Below the pieces are notes generated by a model. That model was not told where the DNA came from, did no database searches, and was given only the letters and a program-made list of their open reading frames with translations. DNA of 64,000 nucleotides from an uncultured Pseudomonadales bacterium. Its GTDB lineage: Bacteria > Pseudomonadota > Gammaproteobacteria > Pseudomonadales > Pseudohongiellaceae. Every line of letters begins with the position of its first letter. Position 1 is the stretch's first letter. The stretch spans positions 248,001-312,000 of the forward strand of contig CALSUH010000005.1 of the NCBI GenBank assembly GCA_943789485.1, read 5' to 3'. Positions 10,167 through 20,905 of this stretch are shown here, piece by piece. A program made the translations under genes and the position numbers.

Positions 10167-11126
10167 CTATTTTGGCTGTCCACGGTCAAATACAACATCT
10201 CGAGAAAACAGCTCCGGACGTGAATTGCTGATGTCTTTTACAGTTGCCGGACTCTTCCCCGGAAGTTGTATTCGCTGTATATCGAGTGCTCCAGAACCGC
10301 AACGTACAGTGAAATGTGTTTTTTCACTTTCCACTATCTGCCCTGGTTTGGCATTGTAGCTCTCTCCGGACACAGTTCCTTTAAGAATACGCAGACGCTG
10401 ATCGTTCAATACCGTATAGGCAGGGTTTCTTCCTATACCCGCGCGAATTTGACGATCAATCTCCGTCGCGCTTAGGCGCCAATCGATAAACGCCTCAGAC
10501 TTTTCCAACTTTGCAGCGTAGTTACTGTCGTCATCGTTCTGAACGGTTGCCTCGGATTGATATTTTTCTAAGTCACCAAGGGTTCTTATAAGCACGGCTT
10601 GGCCCGCTATTTGTAGTTTTTCTTCCAGATTGAGTCGATTGTCGGTAGCGCTGATTTGTACGGTCTCTTTGTTTAACATGGCGCCAGTGTCGAGTCCTTC
10701 GTCCATCTGCATAATAGTTATACCTGACATTTTATCTCCGGCTAACAGCGCACGCTCAATTGGGGCAGCACCGCGCCAACGAGGTAACAATGATGCATGT
10801 ACATTTAGGCAGCCAAGTCTTGGCACATCGAGTATGGCTTTTGGAAGTATTAGCCCATAGGCAACTACGATCATCAGGTCACAATTGAGCGAGGCTAATG
10901 ATTCAGTTTCTTGCAAGGGTCTAAGGCTCGATGGTTGAAAAACGGGAAGCATATTTTCAAGAGCGATTTTCTTGACTGGGCTCGCTTGTAATTTTTTGCC
11001 GCGGCCAGCGGGGCGGTCAGGCTGAGTGTAGACCGCGACAACATGGTGGCCTGCGTTTAGCAATGCCAGCAGATGCGCAGCAGCAAAAGCAGGTGTTCCT
11101 GCAAAACAGATTCGCAAATTTTTCAT
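10167..11126 (-). CDS. fmt: Methionyl-tRNA formyltransferase
   Basis: Transfers the formyl group from 10-formyl-THF to initiator Met-tRNA. The formyltransferase core carries FAGTPAFAAAH at the N-terminus, the basic PAGRGKK loop, the catalytic asparagine and histidine in NVHASLLPRWRGAAPIERA, and the catalytic aspartate region MDEGLDTGAM. A C-terminal OB-like domain completes the 319 residues. It follows def with a 4-bp gap, the usual def-fmt pair. Confidence 0.96.
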   Translation of the reverse strand: MKNLRICFAGTPAFAAAHLLALLNAGHHVVAVYTQPDRPAGRGKKLQASPVKKIALENMLPVFQPSSLRPLQETESLASLNCDLMIVVAYGLILPKAILDVPRLGCLNVHASLLPRWRGAAPIERALLAGDKMSGITIMQMDEGLDTGAMLNKETVQISATDNRLNLEEKLQIAGQAVLIRTLGDLEKYQSEATVQNDDDSNYAAKLEKSEAFIDWRLSATEIDRQIRAGIGRNPAYTVLNDQRLRILKGTVSGESYNAKPGQIVESEKTHFTVRCGSGALDIQRIQLPGKSPATVKDISNSRPELFSRDVVFDRGQPK

Positions 11127-11130
11127 TTGT

Positions 11131-11637
11131 TCAGACAGGCTTCTTATGTTCTTTCTCTAGCTTAGCGCGAATCCGATGCCTTTTTAATGTGCTGAGATAG
11201 TCCACGAATAATTTGCCATCTAGATGATCTATCTCGTGCTGGATACAGGTCGCTAGAATACCTTCGGCAGCTTGTTCTATCTTCTCGCCCTTAGCGTCTT
11301 GAGCTGTTATCTTAACCGCTCTAGGTCGAGATACTGTCTCGTAAAAACCAGGCACTGACAGACAGCCTTCGTTATATTCAGCTAGTTCGTTCTCAATAAT
11401 TTCGAATTCTGGATTAATAAAAACCTGTGGAGCGTCCCGATTTTCCGATACATCTATTACCAGTAAACGTTTATGAACGTTTACCTGAGTTGCGGCGAGC
11501 CCGATACCCTCAGCTTCGTGCATCGTTTCGAGCATATCTTCGATCAAGTCTTCTAGCTCTTTATCGAAAACAGTAACTGGTTTGGCTATTTTTCTTAATC
11601 TGGGGTCAGGAAATTCCAGTATTTGTAAAATTGACAT
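11131..11637 (-). CDS. def: Peptide deformylase
   Basis: Metalloenzyme (168 residues) that removes the N-formyl group from nascent proteins. All three signature motifs are intact: GIGLAATQ (motif 1), EGCLSVPG with the metal-binding cysteine (motif 2) and QHEIDHLDG with both metal-binding histidines (motif 3). It is the first gene of the minus-strand operon def-fmt-rsmB-trkA-trkH and is divergent from the LysM gene. The 112-bp gap between them holds both promoters. Confidence 0.97.
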   Translation of the reverse strand: MSILQILEFPDPRLRKIAKPVTVFDKELEDLIEDMLETMHEAEGIGLAATQVNVHKRLLVIDVSENRDAPQVFINPEFEIIENELAEYNEGCLSVPGFYETVSRPRAVKITAQDAKGEKIEQAAEGILATCIQHEIDHLDGKLFVDYLSTLKRHRIRAKLEKEHKKPV

Positions 11638-11749
11638 GGCGCGTAAGCCTACAGAAATTGAGTGATACAGTATGTGAACTGCTTCTGGTGATAATTATAG
11701 CGTATTGCTAACCTATGAACTCAACGCTTTTTAGTGCGGAAGACTAAGT

Positions 11750-12886
11750 ATGAAAAATCTGCGAATCAGGCAACTACTACTAGCTTTAGTAATAGGCACA
11801 GTCAGCGCGAGCACATTGATGTCAGCGCAGGGTCAAACGAGTATTCTCGTGCATGATTATCCTACGAGCTATACTGTGCTAGAAGGCGACACGTTATGGG
11901 AAATTGCTGGACAGTTTCTAGTAAATCCGGAACGTTGGACTGATATCTGGCAGCCTGACGAGTACTTAGATAACCCTGATCTTATCTACTCAGGCGATAC
12001 CTTGAAGCTCAGCCTATTGGGCGGAAAACCACGTGTTTTCTTGCAGCGAGGCGATCGTGAGGTAGCAAGCATTTCTCCGCAAATTCGAATAGAAGCCCTG
12101 CCGAGCGCCATTCCCGCAATTCCACTGAATTCTATCGAGAATAGTTTCACAAAAAATAGGATCATTAATGCCGTCGACTTTCAGGCTGCACCTTATATCA
12201 CCTCGAACATAGGCGATAATCTCGCGATAGGCACAGGCGACGAAATATTTGCCCGTGGGTCTTTCCTTGTAGGAACAACCTCCTTTGAAATTTACCGCCT
12301 CGGTCGGACTTTTTATGCACAGGGGCCAACAAAGAAACGTGCGCTCGGCTTCTTGAGCACTACTGAAGAAGAAAGGCTCGGAGTAGAAATTGAATATCTG
12401 GGTTTGGCTAGTATCATGGAAAATGTAGCTCCCGACATGAAGAAGCTATTAATCAACAATGGTATCAAGGAAATTCGAGTTGGTGACCGCTTACTAATAA
12501 GGGAAGAGTCGAGCCTTAATTCTACCATATTCCCCACTGAGCCAAGTGCAGATATGTCTGGCCAGATTGTAGCCTTCCTAGGCGGAGAGACTCTTGCTTC
12601 ACAACTGGACACGGTTGTTATTAATCTCGGCAACGAAGACAACTTGAAAATAGGTAACATCTTGTCAATACAAAAAGAAGGAACTCGCATCAGCGATGAG
12701 GTTGAGCGGGCAAAAATGCCCTTCCGTGAAAAAATGCGAACTCTGTTCGATCAAGACAGGCTGAGTATCCCAGGTAACGGTGTTGGGACCTTGTTGGTCT
12801 ATAAGACTTTCGATCGACTGAGCTATGCAGTAATTCTCACCAGTACCGAGCCTGCCGAATTATTTAACGAAGTAGTTAGCCCCTAA
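11750..12886 (+). CDS. LysM-domain envelope protein
   Basis: Exported protein of 378 residues. An N-terminal hydrophobic signal (about residues 8-28) is followed by one LysM peptidoglycan-binding domain (YTVLEGDTLWEIAGQFLVNP, residues about 42-61). The rest is a long region without recognised catalytic motifs. A LysM gene occupies the same place between def and dprA in Pseudomonas, so this is a conserved oriC-proximal gene whose precise role I cannot name. It probably acts in the periplasm on or near peptidoglycan. Confidence 0.85.
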   Translation: MKNLRIRQLLLALVIGTVSASTLMSAQGQTSILVHDYPTSYTVLEGDTLWEIAGQFLVNPERWTDIWQPDEYLDNPDLIYSGDTLKLSLLGGKPRVFLQRGDREVASISPQIRIEALPSAIPAIPLNSIENSFTKNRIINAVDFQAAPYITSNIGDNLAIGTGDEIFARGSFLVGTTSFEIYRLGRTFYAQGPTKKRALGFLSTTEEERLGVEIEYLGLASIMENVAPDMKKLLINNGIKEIRVGDRLLIREESSLNSTIFPTEPSADMSGQIVAFLGGETLASQLDTVVINLGNEDNLKIGNILSIQKEGTRISDEVERAKMPFREKMRTLFDQDRLSIPGNGVGTLLVYKTFDRLSYAVILTSTEPAELFNEVVSP

Positions 12887-13007
12887 ACTACGCCACCGTG
12901 CTATTCATCTACTAGACTATCTTTAGCTTAGTTAAGCCTGCGCAACCAACTAAAGTTGGGCGTTGCGCATTGCATTGCGTTCCTCAAAAACGACTCATGG
13001 ATAGATA

Positions 13008-14126
13008 ATGGACCCCGATACTTGTCTGTACTACTTAACCCTGACTGAAAGTAAGAAGATAGCCATCTCCGTAATTTCGAAATTATTGGGGGAGTTTGGG
13101 TCGGCTAAAGCGCTAATGGAGCTGCCACGGTCAAAGTACGAAAACTTAGGTTTCGACAACACGCAAATAGAATTGCTATGCGGTAATTGTAGCAATAACT
13201 GCCGCCAACAAAGCACCAAAGAGGCCTTAGAGTGGGCCGGTAACGACGGAAATTATTTAGTTTGTTATGAATCACAGCACTATCCCTGTTTGTTGCGAGA
13301 GATAGATTGTGCACCACCAATACTTTTTGTAAGAGGCTCACTTGACGCGCTAGACGGAAGACACCTAGCGGTTGTCGGCAGTCGCCGAGCAACCACTACA
13401 GGGAAAAAAAACGCCTATTGGATGGCACAAGAACTAAGTAAGGTGGGACTTCAAATCTGTAGTGGGTTGGCAGCTGGTATCGATAGCAAGGCGCACGAGG
13501 GAGCGCTGGACTGCGGTAAGAATACTATCGCTGTAGTAGGTACCGGAATTGATCGAGTCTATCCCTCTGGGCATAAAAAGCTAGAACAACGAATAGTCGA
13601 CAACGGAGCAATCGTGTCGGAATTTCCAATAGGTACACCTCCCTATTCCAGTAATTTTCCTAGACGGAATAGAATTATTAGCGGACTAGCAAGTGGGACC
13701 TTAGTGGTAGAGGCGAACCTAAAGAGCGGCTCGCTGATAACCGCTCGATTGGCAATGGAACAGAACCGTGATGTATTTGCCATGCCGGGTCCTGTTGCTA
13801 GCGCTCAGAGTCGAGGTTGTCACCAACTGATAAAGCAGGGAGCTAAGTTGGCCGAAAAGCCTACAGATATTGTAGAAGAGCTTGGCGTAGTCAATCAATC
13901 GACCTTAAGCAGAAACGACGATTACCGCGCGGCAAAGCTCGAGATAAAGAGCAATCCATTGCACAATTTAAGGGCATTGAAAGCGATAGATCACCAGGGC
14001 TGTGTATTTCAGGCAATACAAAGTGAATGCGAGCTCAGCATACAGGACCTAAATGCGGAACTTATTCAGCTTGAAGCGGCAGGCTTAATTCGCCAACAAG
14101 GCGGTCGTTACTTTAGGGAGGATTAG
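13008..14126 (+). CDS. dprA: DNA processing protein DprA
   Basis: Loads RecA on incoming single-stranded DNA during natural transformation. The extended Rossmann fold carries VVGSRRATTTGK, SGLAAGIDSKAHEGAL, GTGIDRVYPSGHK and SEFPIGTPPYSSNFPRRNR, with an N-terminal SAM-like part and a C-terminal winged-helix part (residues about 310-372). The 372-residue length is typical. It is followed by purE with a 78-bp gap. The gene alone does not show that the organism is competent. Confidence 0.95.
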   Translation: MDPDTCLYYLTLTESKKIAISVISKLLGEFGSAKALMELPRSKYENLGFDNTQIELLCGNCSNNCRQQSTKEALEWAGNDGNYLVCYESQHYPCLLREIDCAPPILFVRGSLDALDGRHLAVVGSRRATTTGKKNAYWMAQELSKVGLQICSGLAAGIDSKAHEGALDCGKNTIAVVGTGIDRVYPSGHKKLEQRIVDNGAIVSEFPIGTPPYSSNFPRRNRIISGLASGTLVVEANLKSGSLITARLAMEQNRDVFAMPGPVASAQSRGCHQLIKQGAKLAEKPTDIVEELGVVNQSTLSRNDDYRAAKLEIKSNPLHNLRALKAIDHQGCVFQAIQSECELSIQDLNAELIQLEAAGLIRQQGGRYFRED

Positions 14127-14204
14127 GAGTCTGTGTAGTTTTCTTGCATAGATTATCGGTCTGCGGTAGTTTCTCCATTCACCAATTTCTAGAGTTCAAT
14201 TACT

Positions 14205-14708
14205 ATGAGTACAGCGTTTGTCGCTATTCTAATGGGGTCAGAAAGTGACCTATCTATCATGCAATCCGCAGCCGATATTTTAAAGAAGCTGCAGATCAAT
14301 TATGAAATCAAAATCACCTCAGCACACCGAACACCCAGTATCACTCAGGCCTACATAAGTGACGCACAAGAACGGGGGTGTCAGGTGTTTATCTCTGGCG
14401 CCGGGCTTGCTGCGCATTTAGCGGGTGCAACTGCTGCACACACTACAGTTCCAGTTATTGGCGTACCCATAGACTCCGGCCCACTCAGCGGATTGGATGC
14501 ACTGCTCTCAACCGTTCAAATGCCAGCGGGAATTCCGGTAGCCACTGTTGCGATCGGCAAAACGGGTGCGAAGAATGCAGCTTATTTAGCCGCGCAGATA
14601 CTATCGCTCGCCGATGTTGACTTGGCTGACAGAGTAAAAGCCGAGCGCGCAGCCAACAGCGATAAAGTGCAGGCACAGGACAAGGCATTACAGGAATCCC
14701 TTAGTTAA
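14205..14708 (+). CDS. purE: N5-carboxyaminoimidazole ribonucleotide mutase
   Basis: Class I PurE (167 residues), which converts N5-CAIR to CAIR in purine synthesis. Motifs [11 protein letters not shown] near the N-terminus, SAHRTP at about 41-46 and the glycine-alanine loop [17 protein letters not shown] are intact. The usual partner purK is not next to it. Here purE sits between dprA and tsaC, so its partner enzyme must be encoded elsewhere. Confidence 0.95.
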   Translation: MSTAFVAILMGSESDLSIMQSAADILKKLQINYEIKITSAHRTPSITQAYISDAQERGCQVFISGAGLAAHLAGATAAHTTVPVIGVPIDSGPLSGLDALLSTVQMPAGIPVATVAIGKTGAKNAAYLAAQILSLADVDLADRVKAERAANSDKVQAQDKALQESLS

Positions 14709-14758
14709 CTACTAAGACCGGGTAACATTGTTGCCTATTTAGTGAGTGAGATCTGTTC

Positions 14759-15313
14759 GTGAACAAGCTAAACATCCAACTAGCTTGCCAGGCGGTAAAG
14801 CAAGGCAACATTATCGCCTATCCAACCGAAGCTGTTTGGGGTCTAGGCTGTGACCCTTACAACGAATCAGCGGTAAATAAAGTCCTTCGTCTCAAAAATC
14901 GTCCGGAAAACAAAGGCTTAATATTGATCGGCGGGCATATTGGTCAGTTCGAGCAGCTACTTAGCGGTCTAAGTGCAGAGCATAGGGACACGCTGGAAGC
15001 TGCATGGCCTGGCCACATTACTTGGCTAGTTCCAGATCCTGATCAACTGATTCCACATTGGATTAAAGGAAGTCACCAATCTGTGGCGATCCGGGTAAGC
15101 AGCCATCCAGTAGTGCAGGAATTGTGCTCTACTTTCGCGGGCCCTCTAGTCTCGACATCGGCGAATCAGGCCGGGGAAGAAGGAATTAGATCTAGAACAA
15201 TACTTGAAGACAAATTTGCCGATAAACTAGCCTGCATAGTAGATGGCGAACTCGGACAGGCAGCTAAGCCGTCTGAGATGAGGGATTTATTCTCTGGAAA
15301 AGTACTACGCTGA
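14759..15313 (+). CDS. tsaC: Threonylcarbamoyl-AMP synthase TsaC
   Basis: Makes threonylcarbamoyl-AMP from threonine, bicarbonate and ATP, the first step to t6A37 in tRNAs. The Sua5/YciO/YrdC domain fills all 184 residues: IAYPTEAVWGLGCDP near the N-terminus, the basic KNRPENKGLI substrate loop and STSANQAGE towards the C-terminus. It starts with GTG at 14759. The neighbours dprA upstream and hemF and aroE downstream match the conserved order in gammaproteobacteria. Confidence 0.94.
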   Translation: MNKLNIQLACQAVKQGNIIAYPTEAVWGLGCDPYNESAVNKVLRLKNRPENKGLILIGGHIGQFEQLLSGLSAEHRDTLEAAWPGHITWLVPDPDQLIPHWIKGSHQSVAIRVSSHPVVQELCSTFAGPLVSTSANQAGEEGIRSRTILEDKFADKLACIVDGELGQAAKPSEMRDLFSGKVLR

Positions 15314-16282
<969 letters not shown>

Positions 16283-16351
16283 TCTTCTAAGCCGAAGCTT
16301 GATAAAAATAGCAACCTAAGAAAAAATGAAGCAAGAAGAGAAACATTACTC

Positions 16352-17185
16352 GTGTCCAACTATGCAGTACTCGGCAATCCTGTAAGCCATAGCAAATCAC
16401 CCCTGATCCATTCCCTTTTTGCGCAGCAAACAGATCAGACGATGAGCTACGTGGCTATTCCTCTAAAAGAAAATGAATTCGAAGGTTTCGTGAGAAATTT
16501 CTTCGCTGACGGTGGCGGAGGATTGAACGTGACGGTTCCTTTCAAGGGAAATGCCTTTGCACTAGCAGCGAGCTGTTCCCCTAGGGCAGAGTTAGCACAA
16601 GCCGTAAATACCTTATTTCTAGACGATAACGGACACATCTGTGGCGACAATACAGATGGCGTTGGGCTCGTGAGCGATCTTAAGCTTAATAATAAGGTCG
16701 CGATTTGTGGCCAAAGAGTGCTTATCCTAGGCGCCGGCGGTGCCGTTCGCGGAATCATGGCAGCGCTCGTTTATGAACAAGCCGCCGCGATAACAATTGT
16801 TAATAGAGATGTATCTAAAGCCGAGCTCTTGGCCCAGGAGATGCAATCTATGGCTTCTGTCGAGGCCATGTCGTATTCAATGTTGCAAGAAGGTGCGAGC
16901 AATGGTCGCAGTTATGACCTGATAATTAATGGAACATCTTCTAGCTTACTCGGAGAAATGCCTAAGCTAGATGCGAAACTTATTGCATCTGGTTGCTGTT
17001 GTTATGATCTGATGTATTCGGCAACGGACACACCTTTTGTGCAGTGGGCGAAACAGGAAGGCGCAAGCTTAAGTATCGACGGCCTAGGGATGTTGGTTGA
17101 ACAGGCAGCTGAAGCGTTCGCACTATGGCGAGGAGTTCGTCCGAACACTGCCTCTGTTATGGCCCACCTGCGAGGGCAATTCTAG
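16352..17185 (+). CDS. aroE: Shikimate 5-dehydrogenase
   Basis: NADP-dependent reduction of 3-dehydroshikimate in the aromatic amino acid pathway. Substrate-binding motif GNPVSHSKSPLIH is at residues 8-20. The catalytic lysine is in NVTVPFKGNAF and the paired aspartate in NTDGVG. The nucleotide loop LGAGGAVRG follows. Translation starts with GTG at 16352. It is the last gene of the plus-strand housekeeping run and ends just before a strong terminator. Confidence 0.96.
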   Translation: MSNYAVLGNPVSHSKSPLIHSLFAQQTDQTMSYVAIPLKENEFEGFVRNFFADGGGGLNVTVPFKGNAFALAASCSPRAELAQAVNTLFLDDNGHICGDNTDGVGLVSDLKLNNKVAICGQRVLILGAGGAVRGIMAALVYEQAAAITIVNRDVSKAELLAQEMQSMASVEAMSYSMLQEGASNGRSYDLIINGTSSSLLGEMPKLDAKLIASGCCCYDLMYSATDTPFVQWAKQEGASLSIDGLGMLVEQAAEAFALWRGVRPNTASVMAHLRGQF

Positions 17186-17223
17186 CTCGCTTTTTAGCGA
17201 GCAGTGTTTTGCCTTTTCTACAG

Positions 17224-17260
17224 GCATAAAAAAGGCCGCTCAAAGCGGCCTTTTTTATGC
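17224..17260. terminator. Bidirectional Rho-independent terminator
   Basis: A perfect GGCCGCT/AGCGGCC stem with a 3-base loop is flanked by six A on the left and six T on the right. The inverted repeat extends out to GCAT/ATGC at its ends, so it can act in both directions. It separates aroE (plus) from the oxidase operon (minus), which converge here. Confidence 0.93.
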
Positions 17261-17271
17261 AGAGAAGCTAG

Positions 17272-17676
17272 CTAGTGTGCTTCCTCTTCTGCGTGCTCTT
17301 CTTCTTCACCATGTCCACCACCGTGAAGATCAGAGGGAGTGAGAGCCACTTGATTCGGATCCTGACCCATATACTGAACTCGTGTCCCGGAAATATAGAA
17401 GCCTTCCACCGACATAAGCCCGATAAGAAGCAACAGTACAACCGGTGGGCCAAGAATAGTTAAAACTAACGCCATTCTTTCCCAAACCACGTGCATGAAG
17501 ATCGCAACGATAAAGCCCGCCTTCAAAACCATGAAAAGGAGCACCAGAGCCCAGCGCATGCCGCCCTGCACTTCAAAAAAATCAACCGCGTACGAGAACG
17601 AACTCAATACGAACAGAAGAATCCAAATTTTGTAATAAATCCCTAGGGGATGTTGTTGACCCGCTTCAGCTGACAT
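17272..17676 (-). CDS. Cytochrome c oxidase subunit IV (prokaryotic type)
   Basis: Small membrane subunit (134 residues) of the haem-copper oxidase encoded by the operon. It has three hydrophobic segments (about 15-33, 42-65 and 70-92), with the family-type stretch FMVLKAGFIVAIFMHVVWER. The tail is rich in glutamate and histidine (HGGGHGEEEEHAEEEAH), as often seen in this family. It is the last gene of the minus-strand operon, 12 bp from the subunit III gene. Family assignment rests on topology and context. Confidence 0.82.
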   Translation of the reverse strand: MSAEAGQQHPLGIYYKIWILLFVLSSFSYAVDFFEVQGGMRWALVLLFMVLKAGFIVAIFMHVVWERMALVLTILGPPVVLLLLIGLMSVEGFYISGTRVQYMGQDPNQVALTPSDLHGGGHGEEEEHAEEEAH

Positions 17677-17688
17677 TTCTGTCCCCTC

Positions 17689-18354
17689 TTACAATAAGTA
17701 GAAAAATGCGAAAATGAATACCCAAACAAGATCCACAAAGTGCCAATACAGACCGGCAATCTCTACAATCTCATAACCTTTCTTGTCGTAGTGTCCCTTC
17801 TTTACCTTGAAGGCAACTGTTAACAAGTAAATGACACCGGCGGTTACGTGCAAACCGTGAAAGCCGGTAATCATAAAAAATATAGAACCAAACTGCGGTG
17901 CGCCAAAAGGGTTGCCCCAAGGCCTCACACCTTCTTCTAGAATCAGTTTGCTCCACTCAAATGCCTGCATGCCTACAAAAGAAGCACCGAAGGCGGCAGT
18001 CGCAACCATAAACCAGAAAGTTTTAACTTTATCTTTGCGATAACCAAAGTTGACCGCCAGCGCCATGGTTCCAGAGCTAGTAATCAATATGAAGGTCATG
18101 ATCGCGATCAAAATTAGCGGAATTGGATCACCGCCGAAAGAAAGCGCAAAAATTTCACTCTGCAGTGGCCATGGTTCGGTGGTGGTCAACCGAACGTGGA
18201 GATAGCTCGTTAGGAAGCAAGTGAAAATAAAGGTGTCACTTACCAGGAAGATCCACATCATGGCCTTACCCCAAGGCACATGGTAGGCCTGTTTGTCGGC
18301 GCTCCAATCGTCGACTAGAGTCGAGTTTGACTCGCTTATAGCTGCTTCGCTCAT
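17689..18354 (-). CDS. coxC: Cytochrome c oxidase subunit III
   Basis: Haem-copper oxidase subunit III (221 residues) with five clear membrane segments. Family landmarks are WIFLVSDTFIFTCFLTSYLH, the glutamate-containing GMQAFEWSKLI, TGFHGLHVTAGVIYLL and the C-terminal GLYWHFVDLVWVFIFAFFYL. It supports subunit I and oxygen access. A second subunit III-like gene lies directly upstream in the same operon, so the complex may use both, or the two may have diverged in role. Confidence 0.92.
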   Translation of the reverse strand: MSEAAISESNSTLVDDWSADKQAYHVPWGKAMMWIFLVSDTFIFTCFLTSYLHVRLTTTEPWPLQSEIFALSFGGDPIPLILIAIMTFILITSSGTMALAVNFGYRKDKVKTFWFMVATAAFGASFVGMQAFEWSKLILEEGVRPWGNPFGAPQFGSIFFMITGFHGLHVTAGVIYLLTVAFKVKKGHYDKKGYEIVEIAGLYWHFVDLVWVFIFAFFYLL

Positions 18355-18416
18355 TCTTATTTCCTATTAATGTTCTAATTAAATTCTATTTTCCCCAAGC
18401 CCTAATTATTCAGTTA

Positions 18417-19031
18417 TTAGGTATTGGAAAGAATTGCAAAAATAACTAACCAGACAATCAGCAAAAAGTGCCAATATAAAGTACACAGCTCGATGCTGAG
18501 GCGCACGTCTTCAGGCTTGCTTCCGGATAGTAATCGTATTGAACTCTTACTCCACACCCAAAGCCCACCTAGTAAGTGAGCGATATGCAAACCTGTTAGT
18601 AGATAGAAGAATGAGTTGGCGGGGTTGGAGGCTACGTAAAAACCCGTAGCCTGCAGATTTTCCCAGATAACCATCTGCCCTGCTATAAATAGCACGGCAA
18701 ACACGCCTCCACCGATAAAGGCAGTCATTAAGTTTTTCTGTTTGCCTGCATTGGCTATATTTCTTGCCCATTGAAACAAAATACTACTGATGGCAAGCAA
18801 TCCAGTGTTTAGCCAAAGCTGAGAAGGTTCGGCCAGTGGCTCCCAATCGGGCAATGACATTCGAATGACATAGCTGACACCAAACATCGAAAAAATCACT
18901 GAGGCAATCGTTAGGAAGAACCCAAGTGCGACACGTTCCGGGGGCGACTCGAAAGTGCCCTCCGGATTTAGTCCGCCGATTATTCCCTTTCGTTCCCAGG
19001 GCTTATCGGTAAGTGTTTTAAATAGGCTCAT
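18417..19031 (-). CDS. Second cytochrome c oxidase subunit III-like protein
   Basis: A 204-residue polytopic protein with five hydrophobic segments and the subunit III landmarks LTGLHIAHLLGGLWVW and LCTLYWHFLLIVWLVIFAIL. It is shorter and more divergent than the adjacent coxC product, and lacks the clear glutamate motif of helix III. Its start overlaps the coxA stop by 4 bp, so the two are translationally coupled. A role in assembly or stability of the same oxidase is inferred from context. Confidence 0.82.
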   Translation of the reverse strand: MSLFKTLTDKPWERKGIIGGLNPEGTFESPPERVALGFFLTIASVIFSMFGVSYVIRMSLPDWEPLAEPSQLWLNTGLLAISSILFQWARNIANAGKQKNLMTAFIGGGVFAVLFIAGQMVIWENLQATGFYVASNPANSFFYLLTGLHIAHLLGGLWVWSKSSIRLLSGSKPEDVRLSIELCTLYWHFLLIVWLVIFAILSNT

Positions 19032-20818
19032 GCGCCTGCCTTAGATGCGTCATGATCCGGATCGAAGTGTTGCTCATCCGCAGTTGGCTCTTCACTTTCA
19101 GGCACATTCTGTGGAATGAAATCTTCGTGTGCACCAGGAACGCTATAGTCGTAAGCCCAGCGATAAACAGTTGGCAACTCATCGCCCCAGTTACCATGCT
19201 TAGGTGGTGTATCAGGCGTCTGCCATTCTAGCGATGCCGAACCCCAAGGGTTTGGACCTGCTTTCTTACCGTTACGCAAGCTCCAGAATATGTTGACGAA
19301 GAATAGGATCTGCGCTGCGCCGACTATTAGTGCTGCGATTGTGATCGCTGCATTCAAGTCTTGCGCAGACTCTGGGATAAAGTCTGTGGCCCCCATGGCG
19401 TAGTAGCGACGCGGAACACCCAAGAAGCCAAGGTAGTGCATCGGCAAGTAGATTGCGTAGGTACCTAGGAAAGTAATCCAGAAGTGGGCTTTCGCCATAC
19501 CTTCATGGAACATGCGACCTGAAACTTTTGGAAACCAGTGATATAGAGCAGCAAAGATAACTAGCACAGGTGATACACCCATCACCATGTGGAAGTGGGC
19601 TACCACAAAATAGGTATCCGAAAGAGGCAAGTCGATAACCACGTTGCCTAAGAACAATCCAGTCAATCCACCGTGGATGAATGTAAAGATAAATCCAATG
19701 GCGAAATACATTGGTGCATTTAGGCGGATATCGCCTTCCCAAAGTGTTAGCACCCAGTTGTATACCTTGAGTGCCGTGGGAACTGCGATGATCAATGTGG
19801 TTGTGGCGAAGAAGAATCCGAAGTAGGGGTGCATGCCACTTACGTACATGTGGTGCGCCCATACGACGAAGCTTAATCCGCCAATGGCGATGATCGCCCA
19901 AACCATCATGCGGTAACCGAAGATATTCTTTCGTGCATGAGTAGAGAGTACGTCAGACACAAGGCCAAACGCTGGGAGCGCCACGATATAGACTTCGGGA
20001 TGGCCGAAGAACCAGAACAAGTGCTGGAATAAGATCGGACTACCACCATTGTGGTCAAGCGGCGTGCCTGCCTCGATAACTGCTGGCATGAAGAAGCTAG
20101 TGCCTAGGAGGAGATCGAAAAGCATCATGATTGCTGAAACAAGCAGCGCTGGGAATGCAAATAGACCAAGAATTGTCGCGATGAATATTCCCCATACTGT
20201 AAGAGGAAGACGCATCATAGTTAACCCGCGACAACGATACTGTAAAACTGTAGTCACGTAGTTCAGGCCGCCCATTGTGAAGGCAACAACGAATACAGCT
20301 AGCGAGAGCAGCATCAGCACGATGCCCATATCATGGCCAGGTGTTCCGGCCAAAGCAGTTTGAGGAGGATACAACGTCCACCCCGACCCTGTTGGCCCGC
20401 CACCGACAAAGAAGCTCGACAAAAGAATAATCACCGACAGTGCGTATACCCACACACTCAACATGTTGAGGAACGGAAACACCATGTCTCTCGCGCCGCA
20501 CATGAGTGGTATTAGGTAGTTTCCAAATCCACCTAGCAACAAGGCTGTCAGCATATACACAACCATGATCATGCCGTGCATAGTTACCGACTGGTAGTAA
20601 GAGCTTGGGTCGATCAGATCAAATGTTTCTGGGAAACCCAATTGCATGCGCATTAGGAGCGATAGAATCAATGCGACTACACCAACCGCGATGGCTAGGC
20701 CACCGTATTGAATGGCAATCACCTTGTGATCTTGGCTCCAAACATATTTTGTAACCCAACTATGGGGGTGGTGCATTTCCATTTCGGAATCTTGATCAGC
20801 TAATGGTACGTAAGCCAT
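19028..20818 (-). CDS. coxA: Cytochrome c oxidase subunit I
   Basis: Catalytic subunit (596 residues, twelve membrane segments) with haem a, and the binuclear haem a3-CuB site where oxygen is reduced. The CuB motif FGHPEVYIVALP contains the histidine and tyrosine of the crosslinked pair. WAHHMYVSG has the two further CuB histidines, and HFHMVMG carries the haem ligands. It is an A-type (proton-pumping) oxidase by the PEVY glutamate. It is separated from coxB by 87 bp and followed by two subunit III genes and subunit IV. Confidence 0.96.
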   Translation of the reverse strand: MAYVPLADQDSEMEMHHPHSWVTKYVWSQDHKVIAIQYGGLAIAVGVVALILSLLMRMQLGFPETFDLIDPSSYYQSVTMHGMIMVVYMLTALLLGGFGNYLIPLMCGARDMVFPFLNMLSVWVYALSVIILLSSFFVGGGPTGSGWTLYPPQTALAGTPGHDMGIVLMLLSLAVFVVAFTMGGLNYVTTVLQYRCRGLTMMRLPLTVWGIFIATILGLFAFPALLVSAIMMLFDLLLGTSFFMPAVIEAGTPLDHNGGSPILFQHLFWFFGHPEVYIVALPAFGLVSDVLSTHARKNIFGYRMMVWAIIAIGGLSFVVWAHHMYVSGMHPYFGFFFATTTLIIAVPTALKVYNWVLTLWEGDIRLNAPMYFAIGFIFTFIHGGLTGLFLGNVVIDLPLSDTYFVVAHFHMVMGVSPVLVIFAALYHWFPKVSGRMFHEGMAKAHFWITFLGTYAIYLPMHYLGFLGVPRRYYAMGATDFIPESAQDLNAAITIAALIVGAAQILFFVNIFWSLRNGKKAGPNPWGSASLEWQTPDTPPKHGNWGDELPTVYRWAYDYSVPGAHEDFIPQNVPESEEPTADEQHFDPDHDASKAGA

Positions 20819-20905
20819 TAAATCCTCCTAACTCTATAATCTTTGTATCAGCCAGCTATGGCTAAAATTCGTTAACAATCTTATCTAATATTTTTTTGTA
20901 GCGAG

